Source: Leptospirillum sp. (GTDB lineage Bacteria > Nitrospirota > Leptospirillia > Leptospirillales > Leptospirillaceae). Taken from it: a stretch of 8,419 nt of DNA. Under the pieces are notes generated by a model that saw only the letters and a program-made list of their open reading frames with translations, was not told the origin of the DNA and ran no database searches. Positions 1-4,797 of this stretch are shown in pieces. How positions within the stretch are numbered: the stretch's first letter is position 1; the number at the start of each line of letters is the position of its first letter. The stretch lies in contig DAHWKF010000073.1 in the NCBI GenBank assembly GCA_027343785.1, positions 1 through 8,419 on the forward strand, in the 5' to 3' direction. Both the position numbers and the translations under genes were made by a program.

Positions 1-207
1 ACCGTACCGGGCGAGGCGAGGCAGCCACCGGCTGTTGATCTGCATGGGGCCCAGGTCCTCCGACCCGTCGGTATTCCGGACCGCCTGGCCTGGCCGGCCT
101 CCTTCTGCCCCGAGAATTCCGACCAGCGCGAGAGGAGGAAGACGATAGTATCCGGCGGTCGCACGGACGCACGCGATGGGAACCGGAAGCGGAGGGAGGT
201 CCATCAT
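1..207 (-). CDS. Lytic transglycosylase, VirB1/SLT-like (3' end cut by window edge)
   Basis: Only the first 69 codons are inside the window. The fragment reads as the start of a lysozyme-like SLT domain: ACV..A..Y.LPPLALVGILGAEGG, with the likely catalytic Glu at residue 35, followed by NTDGSEDLGPMQINSRWL, the classic substrate-cleft motif. Such enzymes cleave the MurNAc-GlcNAc bond of peptidoglycan, and VirB1-type members open the wall locally for type IV secretion channels. Two ATGs in tandem (207 and 204) follow an AAGGAGA ribosome-binding site, so either could start. The domain begins almost at once and no hydrophobic signal peptide precedes it, unlike most VirB1 proteins. It is divergent from higB. 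A phage-type endolysin is a less likely alternative. Confidence 0.85.
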   Translation of the reverse strand, partial: MMDLPPLPVPIACVRATAGYYRLPPLALVGILGAEGGRPGQAVRNTDGSEDLGPMQINSRWLPRLARYG

Positions 208-230
208 GATTTTCGGTCTCCTTCTAGATC

Positions 231-266
231 TTGCCAAAAATAAACAATTTGTTTATAACAAATTTC
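231..266 (+). promoter_or_regulatory. higBA promoter, apparently leaderless
   Basis: The -35 hexamer TTGCCA (231-236, 5/6 to consensus) lies 17 nt before the -10 hexamer TATAAC (254-259, 5/6). Exactly 7 nt then separate the -10 from the higB ATG at 267. Transcription would start on or next to the start codon. No Shine-Dalgarno sequence is present before this ATG, in agreement with a leaderless message. Confidence 0.6.
246..264. promoter_or_regulatory. higBA operator, inverted repeat
   Basis: A perfect 8-bp inverted repeat, AATTTGTT-TAT-AACAAATT, straddles the -10 hexamer and ends 3 nt before the higB start. HigA antitoxins repress their own operon through operators overlapping the promoter, so this is the natural HigA or HigBA binding site. 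The half-site AACAAATT recurs in the right-hand switch at 8264-8271. Confidence 0.6.
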
Positions 267-548
267 ATGATTCTCTCCTTTGCAGACAAAACCACGGCTG
301 CCCTCTTCTCCGGTTCTTTCGTCAGAACACTTCCGGTCGAAATTCAGGGACCCGCCCGTCACCGATTGAGACAGATCGATGCGGCATCGAGAATCGAAGA
401 CTTGCGCGTTCCGGGATCGAACAATCTGGAAGCGTTGCAGGGGGACAGAAAGGGACAATGGAGCATCCGGATCAACAGACAATGGCGTATCTGTTTTCGT
501 TTTGAGGAAGGTCACGCCAAGGATGTGGAAATCGTCGATTACCATTAG
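267..548 (+). CDS. higB: HigB-type toxin, RelE/ParE superfamily mRNA interferase
   Basis: A 93-aa protein matching the HigB family throughout: a start like MILSFADKTTAALFSG, then a central RLRQIDAASRIEDLRVPGSNNLEAL block, then GQWSIRINRQWRICFRF, and the terminal DVEIVDYH. The family cuts mRNA on the translating ribosome, and its C-terminal Asp-Tyr-His residues are part of the active site; all three are present here as the last residues. The ATG at 267 is chosen over an in-frame ATG at 231 because it gives the family's usual length of about 92 aa and because 231 lies on the promoter -35. It is followed after 9 nt by higA. It runs opposite to the surrounding operon, so it is probably a separately acquired stability cassette. 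Confidence 0.93.
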   Translation: MILSFADKTTAALFSGSFVRTLPVEIQGPARHRLRQIDAASRIEDLRVPGSNNLEALQGDRKGQWSIRINRQWRICFRFEEGHAKDVEIVDYH

Positions 549-557
549 GAGGTTGTC

Positions 558-902
558 ATGACAATCATCAGAGAAGACCTGAAAAATACGGACTTTTCGG
601 ACATCGCCACCGGGGAGAAGATGGCTCCTCTCCATCCCGGGGTTTTCTTGCGGGAGATGCTGGAGGATTTCGGCGTCTCGCAGGTCGAATTCGCCAATAT
701 TTCCGGCATTTCGACGATGCGTGTGTCCCATGTGATCAATGGAACGAGACCGGTGACCGCGGAACTGGCGTTGCGGTTCGGGCGGGTTTTTGGGCAGTCG
801 CCGCAATACTGGATCAATCTGCAAGCCGCCTATGAATTGGAAAAAGCCGAACAACTCATAGGACCATGTCTGAATACGATCCATCCGCTGGAACACGTTT
901 GA
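558..902 (+). CDS. higA: HigA-type antitoxin, Xre-family HTH (VapI-like)
   Basis: A 114-aa protein with the HigA signature LHPGVFLREMLEDFGVSQVEFANISGISTMRVSHVINGTRPVTAELALRFGRVFGQSPQYWINLQAAYELE, covering residues about 24-94. It contains a five-helix Xre-type DNA-binding fold. It neutralises HigB by direct contact and represses the operon. The start at 558 has a strong AGGAGG that overlaps the higB stop codon. An internal ATG at residue 22 would give a more typical family length but lacks as good a site. The extra N-terminal 20 residues could contribute to toxin binding (inference). The gene ends 2 nt before the end of the convergent unknown gene at 905-1225. Confidence 0.93.
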   Translation: MTIIREDLKNTDFSDIATGEKMAPLHPGVFLREMLEDFGVSQVEFANISGISTMRVSHVINGTRPVTAELALRFGRVFGQSPQYWINLQAAYELEKAEQLIGPCLNTIHPLEHV

Positions 903-904
903 TC

Positions 905-1225
905 TCATGTCCGGCTTCCCTTCCTGGTGAGATAGCGGATCTGACGCGCGAACGGCCAGTCGGGCAGGCGGTACCTTTTTCGATCCCCCTGCCGGATGAC
1001 GGCAAGCCCGGACGACAGGGTTTTGACCGGAAGCCGTCTCTCGCACCCGTCCAGGATCAGGCGCACTTCCGGGCCCTCCACCGAAATGTGGTCGGGAACA
1101 ACCCGGAGGAGTTCCTCGATCTCCCTATAGAAAAGATTCGCCAACTCCGTCTCTTGCTTCTCCGTCTGGACGGGGTCCCGCATTTCCGGTTCGGACTTCG
1201 GTTCCTGCAATTTCTTCACAATCAT
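905..1225 (-). CDS. Hypothetical protein, 106 aa
   Basis: I do not recognise this protein. The N-terminal third is charged (KKLQEPKSEPEMRDPVQTEKQETELANLF) and probably flexible or helical. The middle, SVEGPEVRLILDGCERRLPVKTL, reads like short beta strands, and the C-terminal third is basic and aromatic (DRKRYRLPDWPFARQIRYLTRKG). There is no signal peptide or membrane segment. The GGAGGAG site 3 nt upstream of the ATG supports the start. It follows ssb in the same direction after about 73 nt and may be co-transcribed with it. Overlapping frames here are open too, so coding status rests mainly on the ribosome-binding site and the operon position. Confidence 0.6.
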   Translation of the reverse strand: MIVKKLQEPKSEPEMRDPVQTEKQETELANLFYREIEELLRVVPDHISVEGPEVRLILDGCERRLPVKTLSSGLAVIRQGDRKRYRLPDWPFARQIRYLTRKGSRT

Positions 1226-1263
1226 GTCTCCTCCGCCACTTGATCCCGTTCACGCCCGCCCCT

Positions 1264-1294
1264 TTCGGGACAGGCGTGCCGGACGCGCCCCGAA
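1264..1294 (-). other. Hairpin just downstream of ssb
   Basis: Outer arms TTCGG (1264-1268) and CCGAA (1290-1294) enclose inner arms GGCGTG (1273-1278) and CGCGCC (1284-1289, one G-T pair), with a 4-nt bulge on one side. It starts about 4 nt after the ssb stop codon when read leftwards. No T-tract follows, so it is not a standard intrinsic terminator; a 3'-end stability element or attenuator is possible. Confidence 0.35.
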
Positions 1295-1298
1295 GATT

Positions 1299-1676
1299 TC
1301 AGTCTGCGAGCTCGCTCTCGAGAGCCCCCTCGGCCTCCGGAGGGGTGTTCTCCCCGTTTTTCCTGGCCCCCACGAAGGTCAGGCGCTCGACGATCACCTC
1401 GATCTTCGAACGCTTCTGCCCCTCCTGCTCCCACCGGTTCTGCTGGAGGCGCCCCTCGACGTGGATCGGCAGGCCTTTTGTCAGATACTCCTTGACGAAA
1501 TCGGCCTGTTTGCCGAACGCGACGCAGTCGACATAGCTGACGCTGTCCTTGTCGTCCTTGCCCCGGTTGTTGATGGCCAGAGAGAACGATCCGACGTTCA
1601 CGCTGCCGCCCGTCGCGCGCAATTCCGGGTCCCGGACGAGGTGGCCCATGAGAATGACTTTGTTGTACGATGCCAT
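1299..1676 (-). CDS. ssb: Single-stranded DNA-binding protein
   Basis: A 125-aa SSB with a clear OB fold at residues 1-105: MASYNKVILMGHLVRDPELRATGGSVNVGSFSLAINN, then SYVDCVAFGKQADFVKEYLTKGLPIHVEGRLQQNRWEQEG, then a final strand IEVIVERLTFVGARK. The protein coats single-stranded DNA during replication or after conjugative entry. Start 1676 is fixed by AAGGAG upstream and by the family N-terminus. It is shorter than chromosomal SSBs (about 160-180 aa): the linker is only about 20 residues and acidic (NTPPEAEGALESELAD), and the usual DDDIPF-like tip is missing. That tip normally recruits partner enzymes, so this version may bind DNA without hosting the normal interactome. It sits 20 nt after the small zinc protein gene. 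Confidence 0.95.
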   Translation of the reverse strand: MASYNKVILMGHLVRDPELRATGGSVNVGSFSLAINNRGKDDKDSVSYVDCVAFGKQADFVKEYLTKGLPIHVEGRLQQNRWEQEGQKRSKIEVIVERLTFVGARKNGENTPPEAEGALESELAD

Positions 1677-1696
1677 GTGTTTTCTCCTTTTGAGGA

Positions 1697-1870
1697 TCAG
1701 TCGTGGATGAAAAAGGGGGACACGATGTCCCGGTGACAGGCGCCGCAGATATAGACGCCCGCGTGATCGCTGATGGCATAGCCGGGTCGGTCGCAGATTT
1801 CGCATTCGACCGCCACGAGCTTCATTTTTCTCTCTTCGTTCCGGACTTTTCCGGAACACGATCCTTCCAT
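1697..1870 (-). CDS. Small zinc-finger-like protein, 57 aa
   Basis: The core reads VECEICDRPGYAISDHAGVYICGACHRDIVSPFF, with a C-x2-C pair and a C-x2-C-H group about 18 residues apart, an arrangement typical of small zinc ribbons. I do not recognise a named family. Three in-frame ATGs are possible. The first (1906) overlaps the stop of the upstream DUF202-like gene as ATGA, the second (1870) has a good GGAGGGA site, and the third (1825) begins directly at the conserved core but has only a weak site. I chose 1870. The gene is 20 nt ahead of ssb and in one tight operon with it. A DNA- or RNA-binding accessory role is only inference. Confidence 0.65.
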   Translation of the reverse strand: MEGSCSGKVRNEERKMKLVAVECEICDRPGYAISDHAGVYICGACHRDIVSPFFIHD

Positions 1871-1902
1871 TGCTCGTCCCTCCAGACATGTTCGATTCAA
1901 GT

Positions 1903-2253
1903 TCATGATTGTTCCCGGATTTCCGGGGGAATTCTTGCGAGGATCCTCCGCATCCGGAGCCAGTCCCGGACTCCCTTCGAAAGGATCACCCCCGCGAGCC
2001 CGAACGCCACAAAACCGAGCCCGGAGTAGAGATCGTTCGGGTTCCGGCTAAAGAACCGGAGCATCGCAAACCCCACCACCGTCGTATTGAGCGCTGTCGT
2101 GACGTGGAGAAGGAGGTTGCGCTCGATTGCCAGGAGAAACTGGTCGAAGGCGATGTGATCCCCCAGGGAGTAGGTCCGGTCGAACCCGATCGCCGAAGGG
2201 GCCTGGCCGTTTTCCAGATTGCGCACGATTCCGATCATCGGGTTCTTCATCAT
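1903..2253 (-). CDS. DUF202/YidH-like inner-membrane protein, 116 aa
   Basis: The stretch FLLAIERNLLLHVTTALNTTVVGFAMLRFF resembles the DUF202 pattern (LA-ER-x-L-x5-T-AL-x4-G). It includes the first membrane helix (about residues 48-66). A second helix follows at about 77-93 (GLGFVAFGLAGVILSKGV), and then a basic tail (RDWLRMRRIL). The function of DUF202 proteins is not established. The start has GGAGGAAGCG upstream; ATGs at 2253 and 2250 are tandem. It follows the DsbC/DsbG-like gene by 10 nt and overlaps a possible start of the next gene by ATGA, so translational coupling is likely. An unrelated two-helix transfer protein is the main alternative. Confidence 0.7.
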   Translation of the reverse strand: MMKNPMIGIVRNLENGQAPSAIGFDRTYSLGDHIAFDQFLLAIERNLLLHVTTALNTTVVGFAMLRFFSRNPNDLYSGLGFVAFGLAGVILSKGVRDWLRMRRILARIPPEIREQS

Positions 2254-2263
2254 CGCTTCCTCC

Positions 2264-3205
2264 TCAATTTTTCACTTGCGCAAGAAAGGCCCGGAGGTCT
2301 TCCGGAAGGCCCATGACGCTGTGAGCCTTGCCATCCGTGCCCTGGTATACGATCGTCGGTGTCGCCAGTTCGCCCGTCGCCTGGCCGAGGCCGATCGTAG
2401 ACGTCGCCACGGCCCGTTCGGCCCCGACATCGATCCTGGACGGATTCGGGTATCCTCCCTCCTCCGCCCCCGTATCGAACCGGTCCTCGTTTTCCCGGAG
2501 GGCGAGAACCGGGTGAGGCGCCTGAAGAAGCCCGGTCGCCTTTTTGAGAGAATCGTCCTTCTTGAGAAATCCCACCGGAATCCAGTGGGCCGTGACCTCC
2601 CCGGCGTATGGCTTCATTTCGTCCCAGAGCCGGTTGCAGAAGATGCAGTTCGGATCGAAATAGATCCAGACTTCCCGCTTTCCCCTCCCCAGGGCGATGG
2701 ACTTCAAATGCCGGGACATCAGGAGAAAGTCGTCCGCGGACATCTTTTTCCCCTGGGGCGAGGGAGACTCGGGGGCAGACCCCGGCGCCGGGCCCATGGT
2801 ATTGCCGGAACGAGAAAGACTGTCGAGGGAAGATCCGACTCCCGGCGCGGGCGGGGGGAGAGTCTTCGCCACGGCGTTGATCGCCTGCTGGGCGATTTGC
2901 GTCAAGTCCATACCGGCCGCCGTGATCACAGAACCCGGTATGATCGCCGCGCCGTCCTTGGTCATCCACACGATCTGCATGGCTCCGGACTGCTTTTTGA
3001 AGATCACTCCGACCAGACCGTCGGGGCCCGGATAGAGCCGGACCACGGTGGCGGTATTTTTCGACAGGGTTCCAATCAGGAGACTGGCGCTCTTCATGAG
3101 GCCGGCGTTATTTTCGGCCGGCGGCAAGGCGGCGTTTTTGTGGCAGGCGGACAAAGCCGCCAAAGAGAAAAGGACGATTGCCATTCTTTTTCGAGGGCTT
3201 CTCAT
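2264..3205 (-). CDS. DsbC/DsbG-like thioredoxin-fold lipoprotein
   Basis: A 313-aa exported protein. Residues 1-21 form a lipoprotein signal ending in the lipobox LSAC, so Cys21 should be lipidated. An alpha/beta N-terminal region (about 22-115) is followed by a flexible linker rich in Pro, Gly and Ser (about 116-152). The thioredoxin-like catalytic domain comes next: VWIYFDPNCIFCNRLWDEM with a CIFC active site (187-190), and the cis-proline loop ATPTIVY (Pro283). DsbC/DsbG-type proteins isomerise or reduce disulfides; plasmid versions such as TrbB help fold transfer proteins. Start 3205 has an AAGGA site and begins the signal peptide. The Cys-containing secreted products of neighbouring genes are plausible clients (inference). 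Confidence 0.88.
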   Translation of the reverse strand: MRSPRKRMAIVLFSLAALSACHKNAALPPAENNAGLMKSASLLIGTLSKNTATVVRLYPGPDGLVGVIFKKQSGAMQIVWMTKDGAAIIPGSVITAAGMDLTQIAQQAINAVAKTLPPPAPGVGSSLDSLSRSGNTMGPAPGSAPESPSPQGKKMSADDFLLMSRHLKSIALGRGKREVWIYFDPNCIFCNRLWDEMKPYAGEVTAHWIPVGFLKKDDSLKKATGLLQAPHPVLALRENEDRFDTGAEEGGYPNPSRIDVGAERAVATSTIGLGQATGELATPTIVYQGTDGKAHSVMGLPEDLRAFLAQVKN

Positions 3206-3229
3206 GAGTGTTTTTCCTTTTTGCGTTTG

Positions 3230-3258
3230 ATAAAATCGTTTCTGCGCGCACGGTTCAA
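3230..3258 (-). promoter_or_regulatory. Possible promoter for the DsbC/DsbG-like gene
   Basis: In the 67-bp divergent gap, the minus strand shows TTGAAC (3258-3253) and, 17 nt further, TTTTAT (3235-3230), each 4/6 to consensus. It could restart transcription downstream of the opposing small gene. On the plus strand a lone TAAAAT (3231-3236) precedes the small secreted gene but has no good -35. Confidence 0.35.
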
Positions 3259-3272
3259 CCAGAGGAGATTTC

Positions 3273-3596
3273 ATGCTTATAAAACTCTCCCTCCCGGTCT
3301 TTATTGGCGTCATCTTCTTCTTTTCCCCTCTTCTCGCTTCCGCCGCAGAAACCCGCTACTGGATTCTCTGGGAGGAAGTGATTGACCAGAACGCGATTCT
3401 GTATCCGAATCCACAAAATCCAACCACCCACTTGCCATACGCCGAAGCCATGGCATACGGGGTCTATACGTCGAGGGACCACTGCGAAAAACAACGGACC
3501 AGGACTATGGAGAATCCCCCCTTTCTGGCAAAAGGCTGGCCGTATTTCTTCATCTGCCTTCCGGATCGCGTTAGGCCTTTTTACTTCGGGCGCTGA
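3273..3596 (+). CDS. Small secreted protein with two conserved Cys, copy A
   Basis: A 107-aa protein with a strong Sec signal (residues 1-24, hydrophobic core PVFIGVIFFFSPLLA, cleavage near ASA|AE). The mature part contains RYWILWEEV, then YTSRDHCEKQ, then YFFICLPDRVRPFYF. The same blocks occur in the same order in the product of 6699-7070 (YQWVLWKVV, YRTKKSCKAH, GYVCLPRGLKPFYS), so the two are paralogues. The two shared Cys could form one disulfide. The GAGGAG site 6 nt upstream supports the start. It reads against the operon, diverging from the DsbC/DsbG-like gene, and its last 16 nt overlap the 3' end of the convergent VirB9/TraK-like gene. I know no function. Confidence 0.8.
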   Translation: MLIKLSLPVFIGVIFFFSPLLASAAETRYWILWEEVIDQNAILYPNPQNPTTHLPYAEAMAYGVYTSRDHCEKQRTRTMENPPFLAKGWPYFFICLPDRVRPFYFGR

Positions 3597-4066
3597 TCCT
3601 TTGCCTCCCTTTCAAACCGAACAACCGTGCGCGCCATAAACGGCTGTTTCGAACCCACCAGTTTGAGCCGGAAGAACGAGACTCCGCTGTCGAACACCAC
3701 GACAAGATTGGAGGCGACCGGTGGAAAACCGGGAGGATCGACGACCACAACACCTTCTTTCGCTGTGTTCGCGATCGCTCCTGTCCAGGAGTAACCGCCC
3801 AGAAAGATCTTCCGGACTTTCCGTCCGGGAAAGAGCAAAACCGAGTCGTAGCCGCTTTTGCACCGGATGACAGACGTGTTTTCCCCATCGACCCGGAGAA
3901 TCTGCTCCGTCCCGAGATAGGGACTCTCCAGCCCGGAAATCGGCGGAGCGAGGGGGGGATGTGGAGACAATCCGTTTTCACCCGCGAACGCCAGTCCCGA
4001 AGACAAAAACAAGAGACCTCCGATCTGAACCACTCCCCTCCCCGCCTTCAGAAACAATGTCTTCAT
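3581..4066 (-). CDS. Exported VirB9/TraK-like beta protein, copy A
   Basis: A 161-aa protein with a Sec signal (residues 1-28, GGLLFLSSGLAFA|GE). The region VIRCKSGYDSVLLFPGRKVRKIFLGG, then GVVVVDPPGFPPVASNLVVVFDSGVSFFRLKLVG resembles the N-terminal domain of VirB9/TrbG/TraK proteins: a beta strand ending in FP, then I..I..G, then a P-x-n-(T/S)NL-x-V repeat and a strand typical of (Y/F)-x-L-x-L. Those proteins line the outer-membrane part of type IV secretion channels. This one is shorter and lacks the C-terminal domain. It is similar in layout to the 6979-7503 product. GAGGTGAAAAAG upstream supports the start. The family assignment is inference from motif pattern; a secreted protein unrelated to secretion remains possible. 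Confidence 0.72.
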   Translation of the reverse strand: MKTLFLKAGRGVVQIGGLLFLSSGLAFAGENGLSPHPPLAPPISGLESPYLGTEQILRVDGENTSVIRCKSGYDSVLLFPGRKVRKIFLGGYSWTGAIANTAKEGVVVVDPPGFPPVASNLVVVFDSGVSFFRLKLVGSKQPFMARTVVRFEREAKDQRPK

Positions 4067-4111
4067 GTCTTTTTCACCTCTCGCTCTCTTTCTGGATTTT
4101 GGATCCATCAA

Positions 4112-4155
4112 CAAAAAGCATTCCGGGAAGGGGAAAACCCTCTCCCGGAGAATGC
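4112..4155 (-). terminator. Rho-independent terminator after the pilin/IcmC-like gene
   Basis: Read leftwards, an interrupted stem GCATT (4118-4122)/AATGC (4151-4155) plus CCGGGA/TCCCGG and AGGG/CCCT closes on a GAAAA loop, and is followed directly by TTTTTGT. Position, stem length and T-tract are those of an intrinsic terminator for the gene ending at 4171. It lies 46 nt before the next gene's start and could be partly read through. Confidence 0.8.
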
Positions 4156-4170
4156 TTCCCGACGAGCCAA

Positions 4171-4464
4171 TCAGGGATTGATCACATTCTGGAGCGTGGT
4201 CGACGTCCCCGCGCCCATCGTCATTGAGCCGGAGTTGATGAAATACGTGAGGCCACCGGCGAGAACAATCCCGACAATGGCCTTTGTAGCGGCTTTTCCG
4301 ATTGTCGTAGTTCCTCTCCCGTTGTGAATGGCATAGAAGTCGTGAACCCCCATGCCGGCCATAATCACCCCGACCAGGGCGAACACGTACATGATCAGGG
4401 CCCCGATCCCCTGCGTGCCTGACGAGATGTTCTGTGCCATCGATCCAAAAGTCTGTCCACCCAT
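4171..4464 (-). CDS. Small two-helix membrane protein, pilin or IcmC/DotE-like
   Basis: A 97-aa protein with two membrane segments: IGALIMYVFALVGVIMAGMGV (about residues 21-41) and KAIVGIVLAGGLTYFINSG (about 63-81). They are joined by a charged loop HDFYAIHNGRGTTTIGKAATK, and the C-terminal end is polar and rich in Gly and Thr. Small two-helix proteins of this plan include VirB2-type pilins and the IcmC/DotE/TraQ group of I-type transfer systems; the VGVIMAGMGVHDFY...GRGTT pattern looks closer to the latter. No separate signal peptide is evident. The start at 4464 has AGGAGGAATC; the longer in-frame start at 4506 has nothing comparable. The gene is bracketed by hairpins upstream and an intrinsic terminator downstream, fitting a highly expressed structural product. 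Confidence 0.75.
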   Translation of the reverse strand: MGGQTFGSMAQNISSGTQGIGALIMYVFALVGVIMAGMGVHDFYAIHNGRGTTTIGKAATKAIVGIVLAGGLTYFINSGSMTMGAGTSTTLQNVINP

Positions 4465-4490
4465 TTCGATTCCTCCTGTGATGAAATTCG

Positions 4491-4532
4491 TGCGGAGTTT
4501 CCGCACTCAGGGAGACGCCCCCGGCGCCTCCC
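4491..4532 (-). other. Two tandem hairpins in front of the pilin/IcmC-like gene
   Basis: In the 71-bp gap between the 71-aa gene and the two-helix gene there are two stems: GGGAG-a-CGCC/GGCG-c-CTCCC (4510-4532, loop CCC, one mismatch) and TGCGGA/TCCGCA (4491-4505, loop GTT). Neither is followed by a T-tract. They could mark an mRNA processing point or protect the downstream message. Confidence 0.5.
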
Positions 4533-4535
4533 CCG

Positions 4536-4751
4536 TCATTCCCTGTAGGTCGCCATGGCCGATGCCATGGCCCGAGGGAGCGGTTCTTCCTTGTTGTCGG
4601 CCCTTCCGGGCCGGGCGAGGCTCTTCGGATTTTTTTCGGGCCGTTTCCGTTGACACTTCCGGCACCTCCGGCCCCGTTCCATCAGAAATTCCTCGGGCGA
4701 TCCCGGAATCTCGATCTGTTCACTGTGTCCGCAATGGCGATTCACAATCAT
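4536..4751 (-). CDS. Small Cys/His-rich, basic protein, 71 aa
   Basis: The N-terminal half has HCGH (His6, Cys7, His9) and, about 23 residues later, CRKC (Cys30, Cys33), a plausible zinc-binding set. The C-terminal half is basic and low in hydrophobic residues (RKRPEKNPKSLARPGRADNK). No family is recognised. AAAGGAGG lies 4 nt before the ATG, which is a strong site and the main evidence for expression. It follows the helicase-loader-like gene by about 46 nt and precedes the two-helix membrane gene in the same direction. A nucleic-acid-binding role fits composition and context but is inference. Confidence 0.7.
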   Translation of the reverse strand: MIVNRHCGHSEQIEIPGSPEEFLMERGRRCRKCQRKRPEKNPKSLARPGRADNKEEPLPRAMASAMATYRE

Positions 4752-4797
4752 TGATCCTCCTTTACCATGTTATTTTTGAATACCATCTTTGATGGAT

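Noticed and set aside
204..1046. Long minus-strand open frame opposite higBA (about 280 codons)
   Set aside because: It lies antisense to two well-recognised genes and has composition and arginine content typical of an antisense shadow.
1264..1294. Intrinsic terminator after ssb
   Set aside because: The stem is strong but is followed by GC-rich sequence instead of a T-tract, so I list it only as a hairpin.
2219..3385. Long plus-strand open frame opposite the DsbC/DsbG-like gene (about 388 codons)
   Set aside because: Very Arg-rich with no recognisable domain; the opposite strand encodes a clear lipoprotein with CxxC and a cis-Pro loop.
4783..4795. CCATC-TTT-GATGG hairpin after the loader-like gene as a terminator
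   Set aside because: Only a 5-bp stem with no clean T-tract on the leftward side.
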